Under the pieces are notes generated by a model. That model made no database searches. It had not been told where the DNA came from and saw only the letters and a list, made by a program, of their open reading frames with translations. The position numbers and the translations under genes are program-made. From NCBI GenBank assembly GCA_002436025.1, contig DIXM01000011.1, forward strand, positions 62,001-126,000: DNA of 64,000 nucleotides, given 5' to 3'. The stretch is from a candidate division Hyd24-12 bacterium UBA6080 (lineage in GTDB: Bacteria; Fermentibacterota; Fermentibacteria; Fermentibacterales; JCC-6). Shown in pieces: positions 1 to 8,412 of the stretch (position 1 is the stretch's first letter; every line of letters starts with the position of its first letter).

Positions 1-381
1 AAAGGTTGGGGGAACACAGTCCGCAGCCAGCAGAAGGTCAGAGTTTCGCCAGAACGGCGCATTGACAGGAACAAGACGCAGTTGAACGGGCCACTGCCCC
101 ATTTCAGGGGCTCCCGCGTTCGACGGTATCCGAACCGTTGACCCCGGGCATGCGTGGTGGGAAACCTCCTGGGCATTGAACGGATCGGCCTCGCGTTCAG
201 TTACCGTGATGGCGTCCCGCGGGCAGACTCCCAGACAGGCTCCAAGTCCGTCGCAGTAACTGTCCTTCACGAGCCTGGCCTTGCCGTCGATGACGGCGAG
301 GGCCCCCTCCACGCACCCGGGCACGCACATCCCGCAACCATCGCATTTCTCTTCGTCGATGTGGACAATGCTGCGTTTCAT
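1..381 (-). CDS. 4Fe-4S ferredoxin-like protein (partial, cut by window edge)
   Basis: The minus strand is open from an ATG at 381 to the window edge, so 127 codons are visible and the C-terminus is missing. Two ferredoxin cluster motifs are present: CDGCGMCVPGC near residues 13-23, and C..LGACLGVCP near residues 43-53. This pattern is typical of bacterial 2[4Fe-4S] electron carriers, although here the protein continues well beyond the ferredoxin domain. A strong GGAGGG sits just upstream of the ATG. The ATG overlaps the stop of the Rrf2 regulator (ATGA), so the two are probably cotranscribed and translationally coupled. The redox partner is unknown. Confidence 0.85.
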   Translation of the reverse strand, partial: MKRSIVHIDEEKCDGCGMCVPGCVEGALAVIDGKARLVKDSYCDGLGACLGVCPRDAITVTEREADPFNAQEVSHHACPGSTVRIPSNAGAPEMGQWPVQLRLVPVNAPFWRNSDLLLAADCVPPTF

Positions 382-803
382 GCCCCCCTCCTTCCCACTC
401 CGGCGGCGAACTCCGCCAGGGTTGTTCCACCAAGGTGCCGTCTGACAACCCTGTCCACCTCCGAAAGCATCCCGCCCAGCAGGCAACTCTCAGCCGGGCA
501 ACGGCTTTTCTGGAACAGGCAGGTCTCTGTGCCCAGTGGGCCGTCGATGGCTTCGTAGGCATCGAGAAGGGATATGGAGCGGTAATCACGGTTGATCATG
601 TGGCCGCCGCCCGGTCCCCTGACCGATGTGATCAATCCCGACCGTGCAAGTCTCTGCATGACCTTGCGCGTGTGGTTCTCGCTCACGCCGAATGATTCGG
701 ATATCTCCCTGCTTGTGACCGGCGTGTCTTTTGCTCCGGCCATGAGGATCAGCCCGTGGATGGCAATGGATGCCGCCTCGGAAAACTTCAGAACCCCAGC
801 CAT
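378..803 (-). CDS. Rrf2/IscR-family Fe-S transcriptional regulator
   Basis: This 141-residue protein has the Rrf2 layout: a winged helix-turn-helix in the first 70 residues (reading FSEAASIAIHGLILMAG, then REISESFGVSENHTRKVMQRL), a glycine-rich wing (RGPGGG), and three cysteines at about 90-105 spaced C-x6-C-x4-C that could hold an iron-sulfur cluster. The start at 803 is preferred over an upstream in-frame extension because AGGAGGT lies directly before it and the upstream DNA is a palindromic operator. It overlaps the ferredoxin gene by four bases. It probably represses its own operon and senses Fe-S, redox or nitrosative status; the exact signal is not visible. Confidence 0.88.
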   Translation of the reverse strand: MAGVLKFSEAASIAIHGLILMAGAKDTPVTSREISESFGVSENHTRKVMQRLARSGLITSVRGPGGGHMINRDYRSISLLDAYEAIDGPLGTETCLFQKSRCPAESCLLGGMLSEVDRVVRRHLGGTTLAEFAAGVGRRGA

Positions 804-828
804 GATACCTCCTCGAAACGAATTCTTG

Positions 829-854
829 TATAGGGGTACCATAATACCACTATA
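829..854 (-). promoter_or_regulatory. Palindromic operator upstream of the Rrf2 gene
   Basis: Two 10-bp arms, TATAGGGGTA (829-838) and TACCACTATA (845-854), are inverted repeats with one mismatch around a 6-bp centre. The site ends 25 bp before the Rrf2 start codon, within the expected promoter. Autoregulation through dyad sites is usual for Rrf2 regulators, so this is the likely binding site; that assignment is inference. Confidence 0.65.
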
Positions 855-888
855 GGCGTCGTCAACCTCCGGGGAGGGCGGAGCTGTT

Positions 889-1848
889 TCAGGGAAGCCT
901 GATGACGATTTTCTCGGCTTCTTCGGGGGGAAACGGTTCAGCGGTGATCTCCTGGCCGTCAACGGTCACGACCTTGACTGGCCGACCGCCCCTGGTGTAA
1001 AGTGCCATGAGCCGTGCGAGGCTCAGGAGGTTCGACTGCGACCAGGGGCCCAGAAGGAGTCCGAGGGGCCCCGGGATGTCCTTCAGTTGCAGAAAGGTTC
1101 CGGTGGTGCGTTCGGATAGGGCCCTGTTGTCATGGTCCGACCTTCCCACGAGCGCTACGGCGCCGCCAAGGTCGAACATGCGTCCCGAACGGATGGCCCG
1201 GGCGGACTCGGGGGTGAAGAGATCCCTCTCGATAAGGACCCTGAGCCTCATGGAGTAGCCGGGGTCGGTGAGCAGACAACCACCCGCCGGAGCCGGGATC
1301 CGCTTCAGTCCCATCTCCCGGGCCAGGGCGATCTGGGGTTTGCGGCTTCGGCCGGAGAGACCCAGAAGCCTTGTCCTGTCAACCAGACCCTGGTTTTCAA
1401 CCACCGTAGGTTCGAGCAGAAGGGCCGAAAGGGGTCTGAGAAGAAATCCTTCCGCTTCCGAAAGGTTCTTCACCCGGTTCAGGCTTCCGCGGTTCTGGCT
1501 CATGGGACGCTGGCCAAGGACCTCGCCCGAGAAAATGAACTGGAACCCCTCTTCCCGGGCCGTCGCCCAGAGAACCCTGAACATGGCCGCATGGCAGTCC
1601 ACGCATGGGTTGAGGTGGCTGCCGAAGCCCGATGGGGGGTCTTCGACCAGAGCCATTATCTCAGTGGTGAAATCGATGCTTCGCCAGGGAACGCCAAGTA
1701 CCGAGGCCCCCTCCCGTCCCGGAGCGCATGAGAAGAAGGGGCTGGTAAAGGTTGCCAGATGAACCTCTATTCCCAGGTCGATGAGAAGACGGGAAGCCAG
1801 CAGCCCGTCCAGACCGCCGCTGAATGCGCCAAGGGCCTTCACCGTCAT
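889..1848 (-). CDS. PP-loop ATP pyrophosphatase, ThiI/MnmA-like tRNA thiolation enzyme
   Basis: The protein starts with a PP-loop nucleotide-binding motif (GAFSGGLDG at about residues 7-15), followed by CVDCH near residue 85 and GGCLLTD near residue 190. This arrangement is seen in the adenylating sulfur-transfer enzymes of the ThiI/MnmA (TrmU) superfamily, which activate a tRNA uridine for thiolation. The usual SGGxDS is SGGLDG here. The C-terminal third resembles the extra domain found in single-gene thermophile and anaerobe versions. The ATG at 1848 overlaps the HAD gene stop (ATGA); an in-frame ATG at 1863 would add five residues. The exact tRNA position modified cannot be told. Confidence 0.7.
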   Translation of the reverse strand: MTVKALGAFSGGLDGLLASRLLIDLGIEVHLATFTSPFFSCAPGREGASVLGVPWRSIDFTTEIMALVEDPPSGFGSHLNPCVDCHAAMFRVLWATAREEGFQFIFSGEVLGQRPMSQNRGSLNRVKNLSEAEGFLLRPLSALLLEPTVVENQGLVDRTRLLGLSGRSRKPQIALAREMGLKRIPAPAGGCLLTDPGYSMRLRVLIERDLFTPESARAIRSGRMFDLGGAVALVGRSDHDNRALSERTTGTFLQLKDIPGPLGLLLGPWSQSNLLSLARLMALYTRGGRPVKVVTVDGQEITAEPFPPEEAEKIVIRLP

Positions 1849-2486
1849 TTCAGGACCATCCATCCGCTCTTTTTTGCAAGGGCTTTCAGCCGCGTATCGG
1901 GATGGACCGCCACTGCTCCGGCGCAGGCCTTCATAAGATGCCTGTCCGAATACGAATCTCCCAGTGCTATGGTTTCGCCGGGGTTCGTGCCGGCATTCCG
2001 CAGGATCTCGACTGCGACGGTCACCTTCGCACCACCCCAGGGGCGCAGCCCCGTAACCCGACCGGTGAAACGCCCCCGGGACACTTCCGGAGAGCTGCCC
2101 TTGAACCGGTCAAAGCCGAAAAGTGACGCAAACTCCCGAACCAGGGGCTCAAGCGAGGCCGACAATAGAAGAAGCTCTGCGCCCGAGCCGCGGTATTCAC
2201 GAAGCAATTCTGCAACTTCCGGACGGACCGTTCCAGAAAGACGCCGGGCCAGTCGGACAGCCGCACTGTTCACCGTGGCAGGCGCAAGACCCCTGAGGTA
2301 AGACCGGTTCCAAGCCCGGCCTTCCTTCCAGGTCCGAACCGGATGGGCAAGGTATTCGAAAAGGAAACCGATGAGTGGACCGGTGGATAGAACCCTCTCC
2401 CGGAACAGCATCAGAAGGAACTCCTTCTCGCTTGAGCCCTCGATCAGCGTTCCATCGAGGTCGCAGATAACAAGCCGGGGCCTCAA
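1845..2486 (-). CDS. HAD-superfamily phosphatase (SerB-like subfamily IB)
   Basis: All HAD motifs are visible in 213 residues: motif I CDLDGTLIEG near residue 8, motif II LLLLSAS near residue 105, the motif III lysine in WGGAKVTVAVE, and motif IV GDSYSDRHLM near residue 175. A helical cap lies between motifs I and II, as in the phosphoserine-phosphatase-like class. Such enzymes hydrolyse small phosphate monoesters; the substrate cannot be named from sequence. It sits in an overlapping operon: its start overlaps the Tat-protein stop and its stop overlaps the PP-loop start, both by four bases. Confidence 0.85.
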   Translation of the reverse strand: MRPRLVICDLDGTLIEGSSEKEFLLMLFRERVLSTGPLIGFLFEYLAHPVRTWKEGRAWNRSYLRGLAPATVNSAAVRLARRLSGTVRPEVAELLREYRGSGAELLLLSASLEPLVREFASLFGFDRFKGSSPEVSRGRFTGRVTGLRPWGGAKVTVAVEILRNAGTNPGETIALGDSYSDRHLMKACAGAVAVHPDTRLKALAKKSGWMVLK

Positions 2487-3361
2487 CCGGAGATCAACAC
2501 CCCTCTGCCTGTTCCGGGGGTGTTGTCGAACACCTCGACCACATGGACAAGGATACCGGGAAACATCCTGGGGAAGTCGCCGTGGAAATAGGAATGGGCT
2601 ATGTTGGTGTATTCCACGATGTTTCTCGCGTAATCCCCGGCTTCTTCATCTCCGTGATCCACGAGCTGTCCTATTCCCCTGACCTCGAAGGAGAGGCTGT
2701 CCAGAAAGACCAGGGATGTCGACGGTTCAGACATGAGGTTGAGGAACGTATGGGTTTCGAACTCGGGGGTTGAATAGAGTTCAAGGCTTATGAGCTTGGT
2801 GAGGTCGAAATTGGACGCGTCGGAGTACATCCGCTGAAGGAAACCCATCTTCTCTGGCATGGGGGCACTCATGGTCTGGTTCATCTCGGTGATCCGCTCA
2901 CGAATGATGCCGCGTGCAGGGCAGAGCCCCATGCCCTTGAAAGCGTTGTTCACCTCGAGGATGCTGTCCTCCCTGCGATACCCCAGTGTGGCCATGGCGG
3001 CGTTGTGCGGCCCCGCCAGGGATGGGGGAGCCCCGCCGCGGCCCGACATCAGGTCGCTCAGTCCGGAGAGCATTTCGAGCCTTGAGTTCAGGTTCCATTC
3101 CATGAACGCGTCGGGAAGAGGGGTAACCCGGTACTCCTGCCAAACGCCTCCAACCCTGGCCCTGACGGAGCCGTTGCTTTCACCGGACGCATCGACGCAG
3201 TCCTGTCGGAACGCCCCACCGGTCCAGAAACCATCCATGACAACCCCTTCGAGTTCCTGTGCGAAGCCGGCGGCTCCCGCAACAGACGACACGATGGCAG
3301 CGCCACCCAGCCTGCCCGCGGTCTCAAGGAATTTTCTTCTGGTGATCCTGTTCTCCGGCAC
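2483..3361 (-). CDS. Tat-exported protein of unknown function
   Basis: The N-terminus is a twin-arginine signal (ITRRKFLETAG followed by a hydrophobic alanine/glycine stretch to about residue 35). The remaining 255 residues match no family I can name; they are acidic and lack obvious cofactor motifs. I place the start at the GTG at 3361 because GGAGG lies seven bases upstream and the Tat motif then falls at residues 7-9. A start at 3379 would almost abut the divergent greA gene. It is first in an overlapping operon with the HAD phosphatase. Tat export usually means folding or cofactor loading in the cytoplasm. Confidence 0.75.
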   Translation of the reverse strand: MPENRITRRKFLETAGRLGGAAIVSSVAGAAGFAQELEGVVMDGFWTGGAFRQDCVDASGESNGSVRARVGGVWQEYRVTPLPDAFMEWNLNSRLEMLSGLSDLMSGRGGAPPSLAGPHNAAMATLGYRREDSILEVNNAFKGMGLCPARGIIRERITEMNQTMSAPMPEKMGFLQRMYSDASNFDLTKLISLELYSTPEFETHTFLNLMSEPSTSLVFLDSLSFEVRGIGQLVDHGDEEAGDYARNIVEYTNIAHSYFHGDFPRMFPGILVHVVEVFDNTPGTGRGVLISG

Positions 3362-3423
3362 GACCGTTCCTCCCTCCACTGGCGGTGATCAAAAGCAATG
3401 GGTTATTTTTCAACCCGGATCAT

Positions 3424-5535
3424 ATGAACTCTACCCGAAAGGAATGCACCTTGTCCAGGCTTGCTGATTCGGCCCGGAAGGGCGACTTGTCGATACTGAC
3501 GGACCTGTGGACCGAAGCCCTTCTCAATACCGCTCCCCCCTCTGAGATGCTTGAGGCCCTTAGGATTCTCGTTGCGGAAGGCAGAACCGCCGACGCCCTT
3601 CTTCTGGCGGAAACCGCCGCCGAAGAGATGGATTCTTCGGGCTCCCCTTCAACCCACGAATTCATAACCGGCGCCGCAGCTCTGTTCCAGCAATCTCCCG
3701 TACTTAGGCGGGTGCTTGTGGAATCCCTTCGCGACCGGTACATGCTGTACGATCCGCTTGAGCGATTCATGGAGAAAAGCGGGATACTCAACGAATCCCG
3801 CCCCCTGAACGCCTGCTGGGGCAGGCTCAGTGAGCTTTTGAAGCTTCAGCAGGGGGAGTACCTCATTCACCCGACGTACGGTCCGGGTCGAATAGTCCGC
3901 ATTTCACGCTCGGCGTTCACTGTGGACTTCCAGAAATCCCGTGATCACGACATGACACTGGATGCAGTAACAGAGACCACCAGGCCGGTCGACAGGCAGT
4001 CAGTCTTCGTGCTCTCCTGGATGGATCCCGAAACTCTGCAGAACATGGTGAACTCCGGTGGACCCAGGCTTCTCGAGACAGCCATGAGGGACCTTTCCAC
4101 TGGCGGAAGCCTCTCCAGATCATCCCTGACAACAGCCCTCTCGGGGCAGGGCATCGATCCGGGGCCATTCTGGAGGGCGATCCGGGATGCGGCCAAGGTC
4201 ACCGCGGGCTACGCTCTTATCGGAGAGGAAATCTTCCTGCAGGAGGGTTCCTCAACTGTGGACAGGGTAAGAAGCATACTTACCGCAAGGGAACCGGCCC
4301 TCTCCGAGAAGGCGAGGCTCATCGAAGGGTTGCTGGCCTCAGATTCCCATGTCCCCAAAGAGGAGCTTCTCTCCATGATTTCACTGATCTGCTCCGCGAA
4401 ATGTGTGGAACAGGGAGCGGCCTTCGAGCTGGTGTGGCTGCTCGGAGGAGGGGAAATCCCCGCAGAACACGCGCCTTTTGCCCACAAACTGGTGGAATCC
4501 ACCGCTTCAAGGGTTCTGCGGGCCATGTCCGAAATGCACTCGCAGGTCTCCAGAAAGGACTATCTGGCCCTCTACCTCCTCTCGGGCCCCGCGGACGGTC
4601 ATCTCACGGAGCTTATGGACAGCCTTCCCAGGGGACCCCGCCTTTTCTGCCGGGATCTTTTGAAAGACTTGAATCCGGCGTTCCTGGCGACCTATCTCGC
4701 ACGCTGCCTGTCGGACCCTTCAAGGGTGGAGCTTCACCTCTGGGGGCTGGAACAGGCCGCTGAAGCCGGTGATATCATTCCGGCCGGGGAGATCACGGGG
4801 CAGATCCTCAAAAACCTTTTCAGGGCACGTGCGGATACCCAGAAAAGGCTCTGCACACTTCTGATGAACCGTCTGCGCCCTTCCTTCGAGAGCCACATCG
4901 CATCCCTCGACACCCGAAGGCTCGAGAGGCTCGCCGATGAGCTGGACGAGCTGGGAAGTGCCCATGAAACGGGGCTCCTTCTTCTTGTGAGAAGACAGAT
5001 CAACAGCCGCAGGACAGACGGGGCATCCTACAGAAAGCACTTCTGGGAGACCACCGCCGTGTTCTCGAGCCCCGCCCGCATCGAAGCCATGCATGATGAG
5101 ACAGACCGTCTTCAACAGAAGGACATCCCCGCCGCCGCTGAAGCGATCGCCGAAGCTGCGGCGCACGGCGACCTCTCTGAGAACGCCGAATACAAGGCGG
5201 CACTGGAAAGAAGGGATCTTCTCCTCGACACCCTTGACCGTCGCCGCAAGCTTCTCGCCATACTCAGGCCCTATCCGGTTCAAGACCTGTCGGACCGGGT
5301 GGTTTCCCCGGGAACACGGGTGATAATCGAGGCCATGGACGACTCGGGCGACATGAGGGTACTGGGAATAGTGGGGCCGCTCGACACGGACCCCGAAGGC
5401 GGATGGATCAACTATCAGGCTCCCCTTGGGGCCGCCCTTCTGGGACGGGCAACTGGTGATACGGTCACACTCCCCGGAGAGGAAAGGTCCTGGAGAGTGT
5501 CGGGGATCGAGCTTCTTAACGAGGTTCTATCATGA
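3424..5535 (+). CDS. greA: Long GreA-type transcription elongation factor
   Basis: The C-terminal 150 or so residues are a complete GreA/GreB module. It has a coiled coil carrying the acidic tip motif GDLSENAEY, whose D and E residues act at the RNA polymerase active site to trigger transcript cleavage, followed by the globular domain ending near SWRVSG. About 550 residues precede it, mostly helical, with a small beta-rich patch (EYLIHPTYGPGRIV) resembling a CarD/Tudor-like fold. Similar 700-residue GreA proteins are known in chlamydiae and some spirochaetes. An in-frame GTG at 3385 is possible but leaves no promoter space; neither start has a clear Shine-Dalgarno. Its stop overlaps the next gene (ATGA). 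Confidence 0.88.
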   Translation: MNSTRKECTLSRLADSARKGDLSILTDLWTEALLNTAPPSEMLEALRILVAEGRTADALLLAETAAEEMDSSGSPSTHEFITGAAALFQQSPVLRRVLVESLRDRYMLYDPLERFMEKSGILNESRPLNACWGRLSELLKLQQGEYLIHPTYGPGRIVRISRSAFTVDFQKSRDHDMTLDAVTETTRPVDRQSVFVLSWMDPETLQNMVNSGGPRLLETAMRDLSTGGSLSRSSLTTALSGQGIDPGPFWRAIRDAAKVTAGYALIGEEIFLQEGSSTVDRVRSILTAREPALSEKARLIEGLLASDSHVPKEELLSMISLICSAKCVEQGAAFELVWLLGGGEIPAEHAPFAHKLVESTASRVLRAMSEMHSQVSRKDYLALYLLSGPADGHLTELMDSLPRGPRLFCRDLLKDLNPAFLATYLARCLSDPSRVELHLWGLEQAAEAGDIIPAGEITGQILKNLFRARADTQKRLCTLLMNRLRPSFESHIASLDTRRLERLADELDELGSAHETGLLLLVRRQINSRRTDGASYRKHFWETTAVFSSPARIEAMHDETDRLQQKDIPAAAEAIAEAAAHGDLSENAEYKAALERRDLLLDTLDRRRKLLAILRPYPVQDLSDRVVSPGTRVIIEAMDDSGDMRVLGIVGPLDTDPEGGWINYQAPLGAALLGRATGDTVTLPGEERSWRVSGIELLNEVLS

Positions 5536-5816
5536 AATGCACGGGCTGCGGTCACGAGCACGATGAAAAAGTGGGGTTCGGCTCGGTTTGCGACCGGTGC
5601 CTTGCATGGCTTCACGTCTGCGTGAACTGTGCCCTGCATGACCGGGATTCCCGGAGATGCAGATCCCACACCACAGATTATTCCGGCGATCCGGGGGACA
5701 GGAACTTCTGCGAGGAGTTCATGCCCTGGAACGGCCGTCACGCCCCGGGAACCGGCGAATCGGCCGGGGCCAGGTTCGAAGGCCTCTTCCGTGACGGAGA
5801 TCGGGTAGACCCGTGA
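5532..5816 (+). CDS. Small cysteine-rich zinc-ribbon protein
   Basis: This 94-residue protein is packed with cysteines in its first 65 residues: CTGCGHEH, CDRC, CVNCALHD, a C..H pair and a final C before EEF. The CxxC pairs imply one or two structural zinc sites rather than an iron-sulfur cluster. Similar small proteins occur in several uncultivated lineages, but I cannot name a function. It overlaps the greA stop by four bases upstream and the glycosyltransferase start by four bases downstream, so it is translated as part of that operon. Confidence 0.75.
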   Translation: MKCTGCGHEHDEKVGFGSVCDRCLAWLHVCVNCALHDRDSRRCRSHTTDYSGDPGDRNFCEEFMPWNGRHAPGTGESAGARFEGLFRDGDRVDP

Positions 5817-6844
5817 GGATACTGGTAGTCTCATCCGCAACCATACCCGGATTTTCCGGGGGCTGGTCGACCCCACTTGATCTTTTCGGAGACAGCCATA
5901 GCCCGATGTACCTGATAAGCTACTGCAGGCCGGGACTGAGACGCTTCGAAGGCATTCCCTACCTGGGCCTTGGGCTCTCCGGCCGCAGGCTGTTACACCC
6001 GTTCCTTGAGAGGATGCGCTGCAAGCTGGAGAGGGAGCTGGTCCCTCTGGGCATCAAATGGTGTTTCCGGCACTTCAAGGCTGACCTGGTGATATGCCTG
6101 GACGAACTGGCCGGTTTCGCCGCCATGAAGACGGGCCTGCCCTTCGCGATGCGCTTCCATGCCAACCCGGTTCTCGAAACCGAAGGAGGCGAGTTCAAAA
6201 GACTGTTGAGCAGCGCCCTGTTCTCCACTGCGTGCAATGGAACAGACATTCCGGGCACCGTAACGCTGCTCCACACAGAAGACATCTCCCGGTTCGCGTT
6301 CGCCCCCCCGACAAGGCCGCAGAAAGCCCTTCTTCTATGTGTCCTCAACGAGGAACACCGCCCGCAGGATTTCATTGACGGGGTAATGGCGTCCCGCTCC
6401 ATGACGGGAGACATAGTGGGGACCGGTCCGCTTGAAGACCTGGTTGGGAAACTCTGTAAAGCGACCGGTGGCCGTGTCAGGCTTCTTCCACCGCTGCCCC
6501 GGCTTCGTCTCGGCGGGATATCAGGGAGATACCAGGTGGGGGTAGCTACCCTCGCCCCGAGAGAAAGCCTTGTGTACCAGATGAAGGTGGTCACCTACAT
6601 GGCTTGCGGAATGCACGTGATCGCAAGCAAATGGACGGATACCGTCCACAAGGTACCGCACCTGCTGGACGTGTATTCTGACCCGGATGACCTGGCGCGG
6701 AAACTCGACGCGGTGCAGGAAAACTGGATAAGTCTCGAGGAAAGAAGAAGATCGGCTCTGCTCTGGGTAAGGGAGAACTACTCGATTGAGATACCCCGAA
6801 GGATTTTCAACGACCTTCTTAAGAAACAGTTCTCCGGGAGCTAA
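5813..6844 (+). CDS. GT-B glycosyltransferase-like protein
   Basis: The 343-residue protein has the outline of a GT-B (family 4-like) glycosyltransferase: a beta-alpha N-terminal domain with an early glycine-rich loop (GFSGGWSTP), then a C-terminal domain where LAPRESLVYQMKVVTYMACGMHVIA takes the place of the usual sugar-nucleotide-binding region. The classical E-x7-E is not well conserved. It starts at a GTG overlapping the preceding stop, and its 3' end overlaps the convergent flippase gene by 26 bp. Donor and acceptor are unknown; context suggests polysaccharide assembly. Confidence 0.7.
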   Translation: MRILVVSSATIPGFSGGWSTPLDLFGDSHSPMYLISYCRPGLRRFEGIPYLGLGLSGRRLLHPFLERMRCKLERELVPLGIKWCFRHFKADLVICLDELAGFAAMKTGLPFAMRFHANPVLETEGGEFKRLLSSALFSTACNGTDIPGTVTLLHTEDISRFAFAPPTRPQKALLLCVLNEEHRPQDFIDGVMASRSMTGDIVGTGPLEDLVGKLCKATGGRVRLLPPLPRLRLGGISGRYQVGVATLAPRESLVYQMKVVTYMACGMHVIASKWTDTVHKVPHLLDVYSDPDDLARKLDAVQENWISLEERRRSALLWVRENYSIEIPRRIFNDLLKKQFSGS

Positions 6845-8396
6845 TCATTGTCCTGATCCGTCCAACCGCATCTGAGAGTGTCCGGCATCGAAGAGATGCA
6901 AGCGTCACCACATACACGGCGGAACCTGCAAGCCCGTAAATGCACAGCATGATGACTCTTACAGTGAAACTCTCCGCAGGGTTGAAGGGCAGAAAGGTCC
7001 TCAGCAGAAGAACCGCGCCGATCATTGCCACCAAGGCAAGTGCCATTCTCAACTGCTCGGGCATGATTTCCCGCAGGCCAAGTCCGCCCATCTTTCTGGA
7101 AAGTGCCCATGTCTGATAGATTGCCTTCAGCGTGGATGAGGCTGTTGTGGCGAGGGCCAGTCCCCCTATTCCGAGAGGTGCGATCAGGATGAAGTTGAGC
7201 AGCACGTTGATCGTAAGACCAATGACGCCTATCACAACCGGTGTCGTTGAGTCTTTCAGGGCGTAGAAGGCCTTTGAAGTCAGGCTGAAGAGACCGCTCC
7301 GCATCAGCCAGGGAGCGTAGAACGCAAGCGCATAAGCAACATATCTGGCATTGTCAGCGGTGAAATTGCCTCGTTGAAACAAAACGCTTACCAGTGGCAG
7401 GGCGATCACGGTTAGCAGGGCCGCCATGGGAAACATGATCAGAGAAGTCTGATTGAGCCCGTATTTGAAGTTTGCGATCAACTCCTCATGCTCTCCCCTG
7501 GCTGCTTTTGTTGAGTAACTGAGTTCGGCCATTACGGCAAAAGGTGCAAAGGCAACAGCGAAAGCGATGTTCTTGATCCTGTCCGCATAGTCAAGCGCTG
7601 TGATGGAGCTGGGCATCAAGAATGATGCCAGGATCTTGTCGGCAACAGGCCCAAGAAAACCAGCCAGAGTTCCAATCATCACAGGGCCGGCCATTTTTGC
7701 CAGTTGCCCCAGATTTGGGTCCTTTTCGAACACTGGTTCGGGCCTGTAGCCGCTTCTGATTGCGCATACGAGCACATATCCAAAAGCCAATCCCACCCCC
7801 GCGGTAACCGACCACGGCAACACCATGACGCCCCAGCGGGGTCCCACTATGAACAGCATTGCCGTCGAGATGCCAAGGTCAATGACTCCCGCCATTCCCA
7901 TGGTGGAGAATCTTTTCTCGTACTGGATGAAAATTGAGAGTATGCCGCTCAAGGCTCGGAGCAGAACCGTTGGAACAAGAATCCTCAGCATTATCGATGC
8001 CATTGCAAGCATGTCCGGAGAACTGCCGGGACTTACCGCTATCACCGCTTGTCGTGACCCTGCGAACAGTGGAAACATCAGAAGGGTTCCAGAAATGGCC
8101 ACCCAGGTCATGACAAGATTCATGAACCGAACAGCGCCTTTTTTCCCTTTCATCTTTACGACTCTGGCGTAAATGGGCAGAAAGGTCGAACCGAAGGTGT
8201 GAACAATGAGGTCACGAACCAGGAAAGGCAGCACAAGGGCGACCGCGAAAGCATCCGTTCTCCAGTCGGCCCCGAATATTCTGGCTATGCCTGCGAATCT
8301 GAGATACGAGAGAACTGCAATGAGAAAATTGGCAATTGAGAGAACGGAAAAACCAAAAACAGCCCCCTGCGGTTTCGGGGTGATTCTCTCAGTCAC
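6819..8396 (-). CDS. MurJ/Wzx-like lipid-linked oligosaccharide flippase
   Basis: The 525-residue protein is almost entirely membrane spanning, with about 14 hydrophobic segments, and matches the MurJ (MviN) family in length and in landmarks such as RIFGADWRTDAFAVAL near residue 40 and the paired loops before TM7-8. MurJ flips lipid II; members placed inside polysaccharide loci often serve as O-unit flippases, which is likely here since it leads into Wzz and ligase genes. The GTG start has GGAGG five bases upstream. It follows the Wzz gene on the same strand with only 16 bp between. Confidence 0.85.
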   Translation of the reverse strand: MTERITPKPQGAVFGFSVLSIANFLIAVLSYLRFAGIARIFGADWRTDAFAVALVLPFLVRDLIVHTFGSTFLPIYARVVKMKGKKGAVRFMNLVMTWVAISGTLLMFPLFAGSRQAVIAVSPGSSPDMLAMASIMLRILVPTVLLRALSGILSIFIQYEKRFSTMGMAGVIDLGISTAMLFIVGPRWGVMVLPWSVTAGVGLAFGYVLVCAIRSGYRPEPVFEKDPNLGQLAKMAGPVMIGTLAGFLGPVADKILASFLMPSSITALDYADRIKNIAFAVAFAPFAVMAELSYSTKAARGEHEELIANFKYGLNQTSLIMFPMAALLTVIALPLVSVLFQRGNFTADNARYVAYALAFYAPWLMRSGLFSLTSKAFYALKDSTTPVVIGVIGLTINVLLNFILIAPLGIGGLALATTASSTLKAIYQTWALSRKMGGLGLREIMPEQLRMALALVAMIGAVLLLRTFLPFNPAESFTVRVIMLCIYGLAGSAVYVVTLASLRCRTLSDAVGRIRTMISSRRTVS

Positions 8397-8412
8397 CGGA
8401 TCCTCCGCAAAG

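Noticed and set aside
3385..3423. GTG start of greA at 3385
   Set aside because: It would leave no promoter space to the divergent Tat gene; neither start has a ribosome site, so 3424 is a preference and not certain.
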